Source: Hsuehochloa calcarea
Lineage: Eukaryota > Streptophyta > Magnoliopsida > Poales > Poaceae
Assembly (NCBI GenBank): GCA_036346395.1
Contig: CM070605.1
Coordinates: 4,154,001-4,218,000 of the forward strand
Direction of reading: 5' to 3'
Length of the DNA: 64,000 bases
The notes beneath the pieces were generated by a model. That model made no database searches. It was given only the letters and a program-made list of their open reading frames with translations, and was not told the origin of the DNA. Within the stretch, counting starts at the first letter, position 1, and each line of letters begins with the position of its first letter. Position numbers and translations under genes: made by a program. This document shows positions 1 to 9,361 of this stretch, piece after piece.

Positions 1-718
1 TGATTCCATAGAGTCCAAGATCACCCCGTTCCGACTTGTGTAACAAAAGTTATGGTAGTTTTAGTGCTCTATCCAAAGAGTCCGACGTGAAATTGATGTT
101 TTATTAACTGACATGGTAGGGGTATTATTTGGCCGATTCAGTAAGGCTCACCAACTAGACTTAGTTGTAGAATTTAATTACCTTTCCATAAAGTCTAAGA
201 ACATCTTATTTAGACTCCCGTACCAATAGATATGGATTTTTGAAATTGACTATCTACCAAGGGGACAGATTGACGTTTAGGAATTTGGGAATGGGATCGA
301 GTTAGATGTTTTTGCGAGTTCATGGTTGTTTTTATAGTTTGTTTTGGTCCGCTGCTGTGTCTTAGTGTGTGTTATAATTATTATTCAGGTGGTGGACTGG
401 TACCGAGGGCAGCACCTTCTGTACATCCCTCGTTCTCTCGCGGTTAAGGCAAGTATAATGATGAATATAATATATATATTATTGAATGACAATGTTTAAC
501 ATATATTATGAGTACTTGTGTGTTCATGTTTGTGAGATGGCATAATTGGTATTGTTCATGGTTGCTAGAGATATGAATTACGTGTTATTCATGGTTGTTT
601 GTCTATGGTTATGAGATTTTGGAGTATGAATAGGCTATTCATATGTAATGGTGTTGAGGATGCATGTTTGTGTTACTTTGAGAATTCATACATATGCATC
701 ATGTTGTTTTATTGAAGT

Positions 719-911
719 CTTGGTCATGTGATGACCAAGCAACTCTTGGGGTCTCCGTCATGTTAATGACGGGCTAAAGGTCCCCATGCTTGAAGAGCAT
801 GGGCTTAGGTCCCCATACACGTGGAGTATGGGCAAAGGTCCCTGTACCAGATGGTACATGCATGGGTGTGCATCGACGGATGCACACTTTGCATTACCGG
901 TAAAATGCAAA
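719..911. repeat. Array of seven consecutive short hairpins in LTR
   Basis: Seven inverted repeats lie nearly end to end, each with a short loop. Arms: CTTGGTCAT/ATGACCAAG (719-739), CCGTCAT/ATGACGG (755-772), CCCATGCT/AGCATGGG (783-803), CCCATAC/GTATGGG (812-832), TGTACC/GGTACA (843-858), GTGTGCATC/GATGCACAC (866-887), TTTGCATT/AATGCAAA (888-911). Arms are 6-9 bp and perfect, loops 3-8 nt. Function is unknown; in an LTR transcript they could form a stem-loop array. Confidence 0.85.
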
Positions 912-1047
912 AGGGAAAGAGGAGGAAAAAGATCATGTTGATCATATTGCGTAGCATGCATGTGTAAAGTGATTGATATGTGGTTTTGTGAAGTATAGTT
1001 GATGAGTTATATGCTTGTATGTTGTTGATGTCATTTATTATATTTGC

Positions 1048-1063
1048 TGAGTCTTTGGACTCA
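1048..1063 (+). promoter_or_regulatory. TTGCTGAGTC hairpin near LTR end
   Basis: TGAGTC, a 4-nt loop and GACTCA form a 6-bp stem just after TTGC. The same layout, TTGC then (C/T)GAGT, loop and ACTCA, occurs in other LTRs at 25821-25838 (+), 12743-12755 (-), 44504-44516 (-) and 63452-63469 (+). Its role is not known to me; a 3'-end or RNA-structure signal is possible. Confidence 0.55.
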
Positions 1064-1501
1064 CCTCTTGGTTTTGTTGTGCTTTTAGGTACCACTTGCA
1101 ATAACGGCATGCATGGGAGGGAGTAGGGTTGCTTTGGATGCACTCACTACCACATATTCTTTTAAAGATGATTATCATTTAGGTTGTACCTTAATAATAA
1201 GCAAACTGTTTAAGGATTAATTTTGGCTATGCTTGAATGCATTGGATTATTTGTAATAATGAGAGTGGTAAATTTTTAATTATGCTTGCTTATGCATTAG
1301 CTGAATAGATTATTTAAGAATACTTTGATGAACTTTGGATGTTGAGATATTGATAATTATATATGCATCTGTTGGAACCCCTGGTATACTTAATTATACA
1401 AAGGAGGTTCTGCCAAAATTTAGAACTATGCCTTATGTTTAAATGGTTATCATGTTTATTTAGTAGCATTCCAGGCTCTTTGATGAGTTGGGGTATTACA
1501 G

Positions 1502-1514
1502 TTGGTATCAGAGC
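1502..1514 (+). promoter_or_regulatory. Primer binding site, tRNA-Met type
   Basis: TTGGTATCAGAGC sits one base after the LTR end. This is the classic plant retrotransposon PBS, complementary to the 3' end of initiator tRNA-Met, where minus-strand DNA synthesis would be primed. It fixes the LTR boundary at 1500 and the plus-strand orientation. Confidence 0.85.
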
Positions 1515-4500
1515 GGGCTTCAGGTCCATGGTAGCTAGAAAAGAAAAAGAAAATTAAATTGACACACTGTGCACAGTAGGATGGGAATGGGCAAAGTATT
1601 GCATTTATATTTCTGTGATATCGTATTGATGATTACTGGTATGAATTTAGTATGATTGTAATTAATTGATTATCTTGGGTTATGTGTAAGAATGGTTGAT
1701 GTGGAGGGGTTGAGGTCGTGGTTGTGGCGCTGGGCTTTACCAGGTTACACCATCGTTCATAGTAAGCGAATGGTGAACTAATTACTTCAGATATCTTAGT
1801 ACAAACGTTGAAAGTGATTATCTTTAGAAAAGTTGTTCTCTTTCTTGAATTTGAATTTGGTCCACTTTTGTCCAATTATGGCTGATGAATTTCTCCTGGG
1901 TTATTAGTTCATTGCGGTTGATGGTTGCTTTGATAAAGATTAAAGTGTTTCCGTTAGCTTAACTTGTCTCTTAAAGCAATGATTGTTTTCCCAATTGTTG
2001 AGTTATTCTTGCTACTGGTGAGCTTGGTTAATTGTCAAGGTTGACTTTCGTATTGGAGTTTTGTCTTTCTTATCGGTAAACATGACCCATTTATTTCGCT
2101 TGATGATTTGGATAATGAAGGTTTGCTTTTGCCAGTCTTTTAGTATGTGGAAGCTTTGACTCAATGTAACTCTTTTGGGTATTCTGAGCGTTGAAGTTGA
2201 ATGGTTCTCTTTTATGAAAGAAAATGTTAAATCCTTTAGCGATGTATTCTCGTTGTTAAGTGAGAGGTTACAATCAAAGAAATTAATGGATATGATATGG
2301 GTTATTAGCCTGGGTTTGCAGTGTGGTGCATAATAAATACTAACGAGTACCCTTGGAAGTGAAATTGGATAAGTCGATATTGTCCTCTAGTAGTTCTTGA
2401 TGAGCTGTGAATATGAGTGTGACTATACTTAGTTGGAATCAATAGAGTTATTAAAAGTGTGGAACATTGATGAAATGGTTGATTATTAGAATTGTGTAGT
2501 TTGCTAAACCTGTTGGATTATTTGGTCTCGATAGGCTAATCTAACTGTGTAGAATGAGAGAGATAAGGATTTGTTCGACTGTTGTCTCAGTAGATAATGA
2601 TATGGAATTTTCTTTGATTGGCTACTTGACGATCTTATGTATGCCCGAGGGAATACAAATAGAGAAAGGACCATAGATTCGTCCATGATTGGATAATCAT
2701 CAATGGATTATGATAACATCTAGATTGGAATTAGTGTGTACTAAAGTGGTGTGAGTATTCCTATTAGGTGAAGGGTTGAAATTTAAAAGTGATTTATTCG
2801 GGTGTGTTTTATGAGGATCACTTGTGGCTGCATGCCCTTGTTAAAAGAGGTTTACTTTGATAGTGTGGTTGGTGTATCATATAATCTCTAGGACAAGTTG
2901 ACCTCCGGAATCTTATTGAGATAACAGAAATATTATGAAATAATCTATTGTGTTTCTTTTAGAAGGGTTGATGATAGGATTTAATAGATTACCTATGTTT
3001 GCATGATGGTGAAATTGTCGAATAATAGTATGCCTTTGATGAAAGGGTTTTGGGATAACCTTTTAAATTGTGCAGTAGATTCCCTCCAAAATAAAGTGGT
3101 TGTTGTAGTGAGGTTGTAAGATTTTAGTATACTCTCGATTTGAGGATGAGATTATAAAGTGGTATATACCAATTTGGTAAACTTTTGGGGTTTTATAATG
3201 AAAGAGTTGACGATAAGGAATCATGTTAAGAGTGTGTTATCCTAAATGTTAGAAAGGTTGTATGCAAGGGATTGTGACTGGTGAAAGTGGTGATGGCTCT
3301 TTCAGAAAGAAAGTAATTTGACCGCCTCTTGTAATATCGGTTAAATAAAAAGTGTGGAGCTTTGTATTCGTGAATTTTTGGTAGATCATGGTTGTGTGGT
3401 AGCTGAAATTGTTGAGCAAATTGAGGTGTGAGAATGTTCTACTGGGTTCTTAAGTGATTAGCGTGCTCCGGTTTTAAAGGCACTTCTTGTTAGAGGTGGC
3501 AAGCGATGAGGTAAACAAAGTAAATTATTTTCGTTGTTAAGGAAAAGAGTGTGGTATAGGTATTTGGAGTTGGGGTTAAGTTTTGTAGCTGGCAACTTAT
3601 TAAAATGTGTTTAACGTTTTGGTTGTTGCCGCTTGAAAGTTTCCTGAGTTTCAATGACAATGATTTATTCTTGTTCGTTGAGGGTTGAAAATTCGCTTCT
3701 AGTGGAGCTTGTGCACTCAACTGTGGTCTTGTCTTCTGTTTCCCGAGATCTTGGCTAATTGACTATCTCCTTTGGTCTTGTGTCTACCGCGAGAGGTAAA
3801 CGTTTTTATGTGCTGAAACTTGTTTCTACCAATATCTTCTTTTGAGAAAGGATTAACCAATTCGTGTTGCAATGTCTTTTAGGATGTAAAATGGCAATGT
3901 GATAGTGGTGGTCAAGCAGATGATTTTGGTGAGACTGTAGTGGTCAAGTCATTTAGGATCATTGAGTGGAAAGTTGATTTCTTGGAATAATTCTCAGTGA
4001 GGATTTGATTTAAATAGAATGTTTATCTTTTGGGCTAATTGGTTACATTGTTGCAACCAGTGGAACCTATAGTAAATTGTGGTTCAAGAACCTTTAGATC
4101 ATTTTGGTGGAACATTAGAATTATCGGAGGTATGAGAACCTTGATTAATTTTATTAAAGTAACGTGATTGGGTACTTTGCAAGGTTGAGTAGGAGAATAT
4201 TTTTTATGGTGTAGTTAAGGAGATTAGAATTGCAAAGAAGTCTAACCGTTATGACAAATGTTGGGACAGTAGGGAGTGTTGTGATGTCGGCAGGTATGCC
4301 CTGGCTTAGTGAATAACCTTCTGGGAGATAGAATTCTTCTAAAAGACAATTTGGTCGAGTAAACATTTACATGTGGATGATAAGGATTGAGTAGGTTTGG
4401 AATGTGGGAATTTTAGTGAATGAGCACAAGGTTTCTCGATCTTCTATACAAAAAGTTTTGCCGTAGTAGTCTTGGTGGTTGAATTTGGGCTTTGAATTTT

Positions 4501-4524
4501 TATGCTAGAACCTTGGTTGCCAAT
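1515..4524 (+). mobile_element. Internal region of non-autonomous or decayed LTR element
   Basis: About 3 kb follow the PBS. I see no gag, protease, reverse transcriptase or integrase motif here in any frame, only short incidental frames. It fits the interior of a large retrotransposon derivative without coding capacity, or a very decayed gypsy interior. The downstream LTR is not in place, because the segment runs into the duplicon head near 4525-4591. The terminal piece, about 4525-4590, is repeated at 55192-55260, so it belongs to the duplicated unit. Confidence 0.5.
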
Positions 4525-4590
4525 GATTATGTGTAAAAGTAGTAGAATAAGAGTGGGTTCTGAATAGCGGGGTGACCATTGATAGTAACC

Positions 4591-4894
4591 TTTGAGTGTA
4601 GTAAATGAGAGCGTCAGGGTAGAGGAGAGGAGGGCCCGGAGGCTATGTCGTGAGCAGAGGAGCTCAGTGGCGGTGGCCTGAGCATGGGAGAGGACGGCGG
4701 CGTTAGCTGAAGAGCGTGGCCACGGTGGCGCTAGGCGTCAGGGTGGAGGAGAAGCTCGGAGACGACGATAAGGTGACGGCGCCAGCCTGCGAGCGGCGGC
4801 GCAGAGACCTGGCGGTGGTGGATCTAGGAGTTGGGTTGGGGAGAGAAAAAAGAAAAGAGTAACCCTAACCCTAATCCTAACCTACTTGATACCA
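4591..4894 (-). pseudogene. Copia-type leader and gag start fragment, copy 1 head
   Basis: GC-rich DNA lies directly inside a short LTR and PBS (TGGTATCAAG on the minus strand, next to 4895). Related segments at 26195-26649, 36948-37310, 54188-54650 and 55260-55558 carry minus-strand frames with MPSAAVA-like starts. Position after the PBS suggests an untranslated leader and the start of gag, but no zinc knuckle or protease motif is reached. The element is truncated. Repeats of CCCTAA next to the PBS belong to the leader. Confidence 0.5.
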
Positions 4895-5026
4895 TTTTAG
4901 GAATGGGCTTCTTATATTGTAAAGGGGCCAATGTGGCAATGTATACAGATACATAGAAGTAGCAAATATGCAGAAAACACCCTAAACTAGGGAAAAATAT
5001 CACAACCTATACATATAGATCTAACA
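4895..5026 (-). repeat. Short copia-type LTR, copy 1
   Basis: A 130-bp LTR with ends TTTTAGG and CTAACA. The intact form at 26650-26779 has TGTTAG...CTAACA, a 6-bp inverted terminal repeat. On the minus strand it is followed directly by TGGTATCAAG, a tRNA-Met PBS that lacks one base of the usual TGGTATCAGAGC. The short LTR recalls small copia or TRIM/SMART-like elements. No partner LTR is seen in the unit. Confidence 0.65.
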
Positions 5027-5317
5027 GTACTATCAACGGCCTTAATTGTTAATAGGAGTGGTGAAGTGGGGAATGTGTAGGAAGACAACAAAAAAAATTG
5101 GCAAACTTTTTGTATTCGTTAAACCTAAAGTTGAACAGTCGAACGAAATGCATATACTTGTCTCTTTTTGAAAATACATATACTTGTCTTCTAATGTATA
5201 ACTTTGACACGCTGATACATTCTAATTAAGTAACGTGGAAGTTGTGCTTAGGAAGCACCATAGCCGCCTCCCGTAAAAAGAAGATGCAAAGTAACCAGAA
5301 GAAACCAACTGATAAAT
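5027..5317. other. Duplicon spacer without genes
   Basis: AT-rich sequence flanking the short LTR, repeated in copies 3, 4 and 5 and partly in copy 2. No coding frame or RNA gene is recognised. It holds a small internal echo of the phrase catatacttgtct. Confidence 0.5.
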
Positions 5318-5426
5318 AGTGCATTTTAACAATGGTCGGTTTGCTCTGGCCGAGCTATTCTAAGTTATCGAAACAGTGCATTTTAACAATGGTCGGTTTG
5401 CTCTGGGCGAGCTATTCTAAGTTATC
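5318..5426. repeat. 57-bp tandem repeat, two units
   Basis: Two adjacent units start with agtgcattttaacaatgg (5318 and 5375); the second ends at taagttatc. The same pair occurs at 37729-37837 and 55980-56088. Copy 4 (55078 onward) has a single unit, so unit number changes between duplicons. Confidence 0.9.
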
Positions 5427-5496
5427 TCCAGTTCATGCCGTTCACTAGAGGACAACACACAGCCGGCCTGAAAAATTTGTTACTGTACTGACCTTG

Positions 5497-5921
5497 TCAA
5501 AAAGGAACAAACAAAGCAGACGCTTCGTTTTCGCAACACTTGAGGATATTTCCAAGCTCACCGGACTTTTTAATGGCTGCACGTTTAACTCCCAGTGTCA
5601 ACCTTCCGGTTGTGTGAAAGGTTGTCATCCATTGGATCAGATTAATACAGTTCAATATTGGACCGATCTCAAGTTTGCATTCCCCAGTCTTAAGCCTGCC
5701 TTGCACCAGACACGACCCTTGTAATCTTAAACTATTAGCAACTGCTCTATTAAAGACGGACCAAGTGATGAAGTGAAGAAGCATTCAGACGAAGAGAGCC
5801 AAGAACAAAGAGCGAGAAGACATGGCATGGTATTGACTTGGCTCATCTCATCGACAGCGAATTCCACGGTGCCAGAGTTGAGCCGAGCCAATATCACATC
5901 GTGTCCTCTTTCGTTCTGTAA
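5497..5921 (-). pseudogene. Fragment of unidentified host gene, copy 1
   Basis: Minus-strand frames carry residues such as LQNERGHDVILARL, VNTMPCLLALCSWL, LNCINLIQWMTTFHTTGRL and KKSGELGNILK. The same protein is continuous in copies 3 (37908-38438) and 5 (56159-56734), where it ends in ASALFVPF. An intron-type acceptor tttgcag precedes the LQNERGH block. In copy 1 the frame is broken by a 77-bp segment (5662-5738), and 45 bp are missing compared with copy 5. The composition looks like true exon sequence and not retroelement coding, but I do not recognise the family. It is a gene fragment caught in the duplicon, not a working gene. Confidence 0.5.
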
Positions 5922-6069
5922 CTGCAAACGGTAAGTTCTTCCTGAGACCTCTTGTTGTTTATGCTGGAATTGCGAATAAACAGAAAGAATGATACTTTCT
6001 TGAATTATTCTTTTCTGTTTGCTGGAGCTGTTTTCTTGCTTGGTTCTCTTCCATTTTAATTCATGGCAT

Positions 6070-6345
6070 TCACATTTGCTGATTCAGTGTATGTTGTATA
6101 AAAGGCATAACGGATAATTTTGATATATTCTTCTGAGGTTTGCAAGAGGTAGAAACGATTATTTGAACAAAATTCACCATGTAACGAGTAATCAGTTGTG
6201 TCATACTATATATCTGTAATCTCGTCTTCCCAAAGGACCAAGCTAGACTGCCGTCCTCAGAAGGCAAGCTGAGTTGTGATGGAACTTGCATTCGTAATGT
6301 CGCAACTGTTCCACAAAAGCTGCAATTTGTTGCAAGAAATGGCAT
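6070..6345 (-). pseudogene. Second exon-like host-gene fragment, copy 1
   Basis: The minus-strand residues CGTVATLRMQVPSQL and SLPSEDGSLAWSFGK are conserved in copies 2, 3 and 5 (27408-27629, 38454-38675, 56750-56971). The fragment lies just upstream, on the minus strand, of the fragment at 5497-5921 and may be a preceding exon of the same gene. I could not find a phase-matched splice pair that joins them. The family is not recognised. Confidence 0.45.
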
Positions 6346-6691
6346 GAATTAGCTGCACCATGTTTGTATGTATAACAGAGATGAAGAACCTCAGCATTGA
6401 CAGGTGATGCATGGTGCTGGCAATTTGAATGAACTTTTTTTTTTTGACACAAAAATAAAAAATGTTCATGCAAATTGCCAAATGTCTGCCGAAACAAAAA
6501 CAGAAAAAGGGGGTTTCCATTTCTTCCTTCCCTGGTACTAGCACCAAGCTAACATACCAGAAGGAAAGAAGGAAAGGAATAGTAAGCACCAAAAACAACC
6601 TATCCGAGCATAAGTTTACATTACAGAAACTTCAATTCCAAAGCTTCACAGGATCACCAACACCTTCATCTTCAGTCGCTGTTGAGGCTTT
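6346..6691. other. Spacer or intron-like sequence
   Basis: No coding feature is recognised. The stretch includes a poly-T run near 6436 and sequence shared with the other copies (ccctggtactagcaccaag and flanks). It could be intron or 3' flank of the fragmented gene. Confidence 0.35.
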
Positions 6692-6798
6692 TCATTCCAG
6701 AGTGAGCAGATTCTTGTCGAAAACATCATTGCGCAGCCCTCCACCTTGTCTGATCTCATGGTGCCGCAGAGCTTCGGCTTGGAGCGTTGCTTGGAGCC
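6692..6798 (-). pseudogene. Terminal exon-like fragment, copy 1 only
   Basis: On the minus strand, gtgcag (acceptor-like) is followed by an open stretch reading ...EALRHHEIRQGGGLRNDVF and then DKNLLTLE and a stop (6692-6694). The clean acceptor and stop suggest a last coding exon of about 107 nt. It is absent from copies 2, 3 and 5 at the same place. The family is not recognised. Whether it belongs to the same gene as the neighbouring fragments is unknown. Confidence 0.45.
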
Positions 6799-6839
6799 CT
6801 GCACAAAAGATTAAGAAAGAGCAAGCGTAGCAAATTATC

Positions 6840-7250
6840 TCAGCAGGAGATCGGATCAAATTTTTTTCCCTCAAACAGCCCAACAGATTGCTGCAAAACC
6901 AACCACTTGAACATTTCTACCCACAGGCAAGAATTTCTGAACCCAACCAAAATATTGAATGAAAGAGTTTGGTCTGTGACCGGCTCCAATAACATTCCCA
7001 ACAATACCCCAAACATACTTTGCCGCCTCACGTTAAAAATATAAATGGAGAATGGTTTCTTCATTATCACAAAACCAACATTTAGAATCACCATCCCAAT
7101 TTCTCCTAATAAGCAGGTTATCTTTTCTGAATATAGCATTGTGCCAAATAAACCAGATAAAAATCTTGACTTTGTAAGGAATCTTAGCCTTCCAAATGAT
7201 TTTGTAAGGTCTATCAACCACATGACTGTACATACAGTTATACACAGAAT
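6840..7250 (-). pseudogene. LINE reverse transcriptase zinc-binding fragment (zf-RVT)
   Basis: The minus-strand frame at 7033-7245 reads IWKAKIPYKVKIFIWFIW, then CWFCDNEETILHLYF. This is the typical zf-RVT region at the C-terminus of plant non-LTR (LINE) reverse transcriptases, with the C-x2-C and a following H. Reading continues in another frame down to about 6840 (MFGVLLGMLLEP, then LWVEMFKWLVLQQSVGLFEG), so there is at least one frameshift. It is a short dead fragment found only in copy 1, beside the terminal exon-like piece. Confidence 0.75.
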
Positions 7251-7451
7251 TAACATATGTCTCTATCCAATCATTTCCCTAGGCCCGAATAGGAGCATGT
7301 TATCTCTTGTGCTAGCTTACTGCACAACCCAGAGAGAACTGACAAATATTGATCTCGTTCTTTTGCTCTGAATATAGCAAATCTGCCATTTGTATAACAC
7401 TGCACCACATGCAATGGTCACTGGTAAAAACACTTAAATCAGTTTTTCACG
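7251..7451. other. Duplicon spacer
   Basis: Holds one uninterrupted copy of the segment beginning ccctaggcccgaatagg. In copies 2, 3 and 5 the same segment is doubled around an insert of about 210 bp, so copy 1 shows the state before insertion. Confidence 0.6.
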
Positions 7452-7843
7452 GGTTATTAACACTGGAGTACCTTCCGCCTTTTCTTTCTGTATAGGCATT
7501 AAAAATTCTGATTATGACCATATAGTGCGAAACATGGTAAAATTATGAAATATATTGGTAGAGAAAATAATTTATGCAGCAATGGCAAAGAAGATGCAAA
7601 GCAAATTGAGTATTTATCCAAGAAAAAACTAGTGCACAACACTCACAGGTTATTAATTCTGGAGTACCTTCCCCTTTTTCTTTCTGTATAGGCATTAAAA
7701 ATTCTGATTATGACCATATAGTGCGAAACATGGTAAAATTATGAAATATATTGGTAGAGAAAATAATTTATGCAGCAATGGCAAAGAAGATACAAAGCAA
7801 ATTGAGCATTTATCCAAGAAAAAACTAGTGCACAACACTCACA
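7452..7843. repeat. 196-bp tandem duplication, copy 1 only
   Basis: Two adjacent units (7452-7647 and 7648-7843) start with ggttattaa and run through tataggcattaaaaattctg and gcaatggcaaagaaga. Three landmarks all give a period of 196. Copies 2, 3 and 5 have one unit only. Confidence 0.9.
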
Positions 7844-8927
7844 GGTTGTACATAAACAGATAGCACAGGGTGCACCAACATTCTATGGATGAAGGACATG
7901 AAGATACAGCCGGGCATTATTCAACACTCACAGGTTGTGCCTTCATTTTTTTCGTATAATAATATAATTGCAAAGTTAGCATACAAAACCATACTTTCCT
8001 GACAGGAAATCATTGAAAATTTGAAAACAATAAAGGCCACATTTTTCAATTTTTGAAATAGATGCGCTAACATCACATCTCAAAGCAAAGATACACAATA
8101 CTAACCAACTTGGAAAATATCATCCAATGTGTCACTGACATGTGGCTTTGAGCTCCACATGCCATCCTCACATTAATTGGATGGTATTTTCCAATTTATA
8201 CATATTTTCCGTACTAAACCAATTTCTCAAGTACTACGAGTAATGAAAAACTAACATTCATATTCATAGAAGAAAGGTAGCTCCATAACAGTTCTAGGAA
8301 GGATACACCTTAAAATGTCATATCAATATATACCAGACTGGCCAAAAGAGCATACGGATAAACTGAACACCAAGTCCGTAGCAAGCCCTTTGAACAACGT
8401 GAGCCAACCAAATTGAATCTTGTTTGAAGTTTGCAATTACTTAAGCATGCCCATGTGCCCATGTGCGATATATCCGTAAGTTACAACTGCAGTGGATCTG
8501 ACACAACGAACCGACAGCAATATTGAGATGTCAAGCCCTGCCCTTCCAAGATAGCTTTTCTCTTCATAGTTTTGGCTGTTGATTCATTGGCTCAGTTTAC
8601 CTAAAACCGATGTAGCACAGCAGGTGAACATAAATTTGATGTAATGACCAGACCAGGTATAATTTTATTTTGCCCATTAACTTCTCAAACATGCTTGGTA
8701 TTGCTTTACTGTTCAGTGTCTAAACTATTCATGTCATGGAGTTTGGGATGAGGTCGGCGGTTCAGCGTCCCCTAAAGACTGGCCTTCCTGAGGAGAGCAC
8801 TAACCAGATCAAAGATCCCTGGTCCCCTCCTGCTTTTGGCCATATCAAAGCTATCAGATAACGTATAGTAGCCAAGATCCTTCCAACTTTCTGCGATGAC
8901 TCCCCTTGAACTTCTCAAGACCGGGCG
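7844..8927. other. Duplicon spacer, no convincing gene
   Basis: Conserved between copies 1, 3 and 5. A short minus-strand frame around 8450-8590 (YLGRAGLDISILLS; YGYI then HMGMLK in copy 5, 58612-58866) might be another exon fragment, but I cannot name it and copy 1 has stops upstream. Copy 3 lacks 44 bp here that copies 1 and 5 keep. Confidence 0.4.
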
Positions 8928-9089
8928 CTAAAATGACCCACCCTCCTCACTGAAGATTTTCTTCTGGTCACCGCCAGAAACACCAGAACTGCTTCCGTCT
9001 GCTACCACTTCCTGAATCTCGGGCAGTGGCTCTACCTGGCCACACCCCCGACCATGGTCACGGCCTCCTTGACCACTATCTCTACCCAT
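8928..9089 (-). pseudogene. Gypsy-type gag N-terminus, copy 1
   Basis: The minus-strand frame starts MGRDSGQGGRDHGRG, downstream of the PBS at 9348-9360 and LTR at 9362, where gag should begin. It hits a stop at 8928-8930. The same frame is open to 73 codons in copy 5 (59031-59252). Only the first part of gag is present and no later domain is found. The gag label rests on position rather than on a domain match. Confidence 0.55.
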
Positions 9090-9347
9090 TGGTATAACTA
9101 ATCACCACAAACAACCATTCATACAATAAGCTCAAATGCATCGTACTCATACCATAAATCATCAATGCAACATAACGGAAACGTAAATGCAATGCTTGAC
9201 TCATTCTCATGCTACTGTGCATCAGTGTGTTAGATTTTAAGTTAATTAATCATTAGTAAATTTTAGTTAAGTTAACCAATCCTAGAGTAAATTTTAGTTT
9301 AATAAATTAATCTAAGTTGTCAAACTAATCAGCACGGACCTAAACCC

Positions 9348-9360
9348 ACTCTGATGCCAA
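9348..9360 (-). promoter_or_regulatory. Primer binding site, mutated
   Basis: Read on the minus strand, TTGGCATCAGAGT follows the LTR end GGGGTGTTACA. It differs from TTGGTATCAGAGC at two bases. Copy 5 keeps the canonical form at 59512-59524, so the changes in copies 1 and 3 are decay. Confidence 0.8.
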
Positions 9361-9361
9361 C

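Larger units (their letters stand above)
1..1500 (+). repeat. Partial gypsy-type LTR (3' part)
   Basis: The segment ends in GGGGTATTACA and is followed one base later by a tRNA-Met type PBS, so it is the 3' part of a plus-strand 5' LTR. Its start lies outside the window. It contains an array of short hairpins (719-911) and a TTGCTGAGTC hairpin (1048-1063), both with counterparts in other LTRs of this window. The small open frames inside show no similarity that I recognise and look incidental. The superfamily (Ty3/gypsy) is inferred from the ends and from similarity of layout to the other LTRs, because no coding region is attached. Confidence 0.7.

Noticed and set aside
719..911. CRISPR-like repeat array
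   Set aside because: Hairpin arms differ in sequence from unit to unit and there are no constant repeats with unique spacers; the context is a plant LTR.
7033..7245. Zinc-finger host gene
   Set aside because: The CWFCDNEETILHLYF context is the LINE zf-RVT motif and the frame is shifted downstream.
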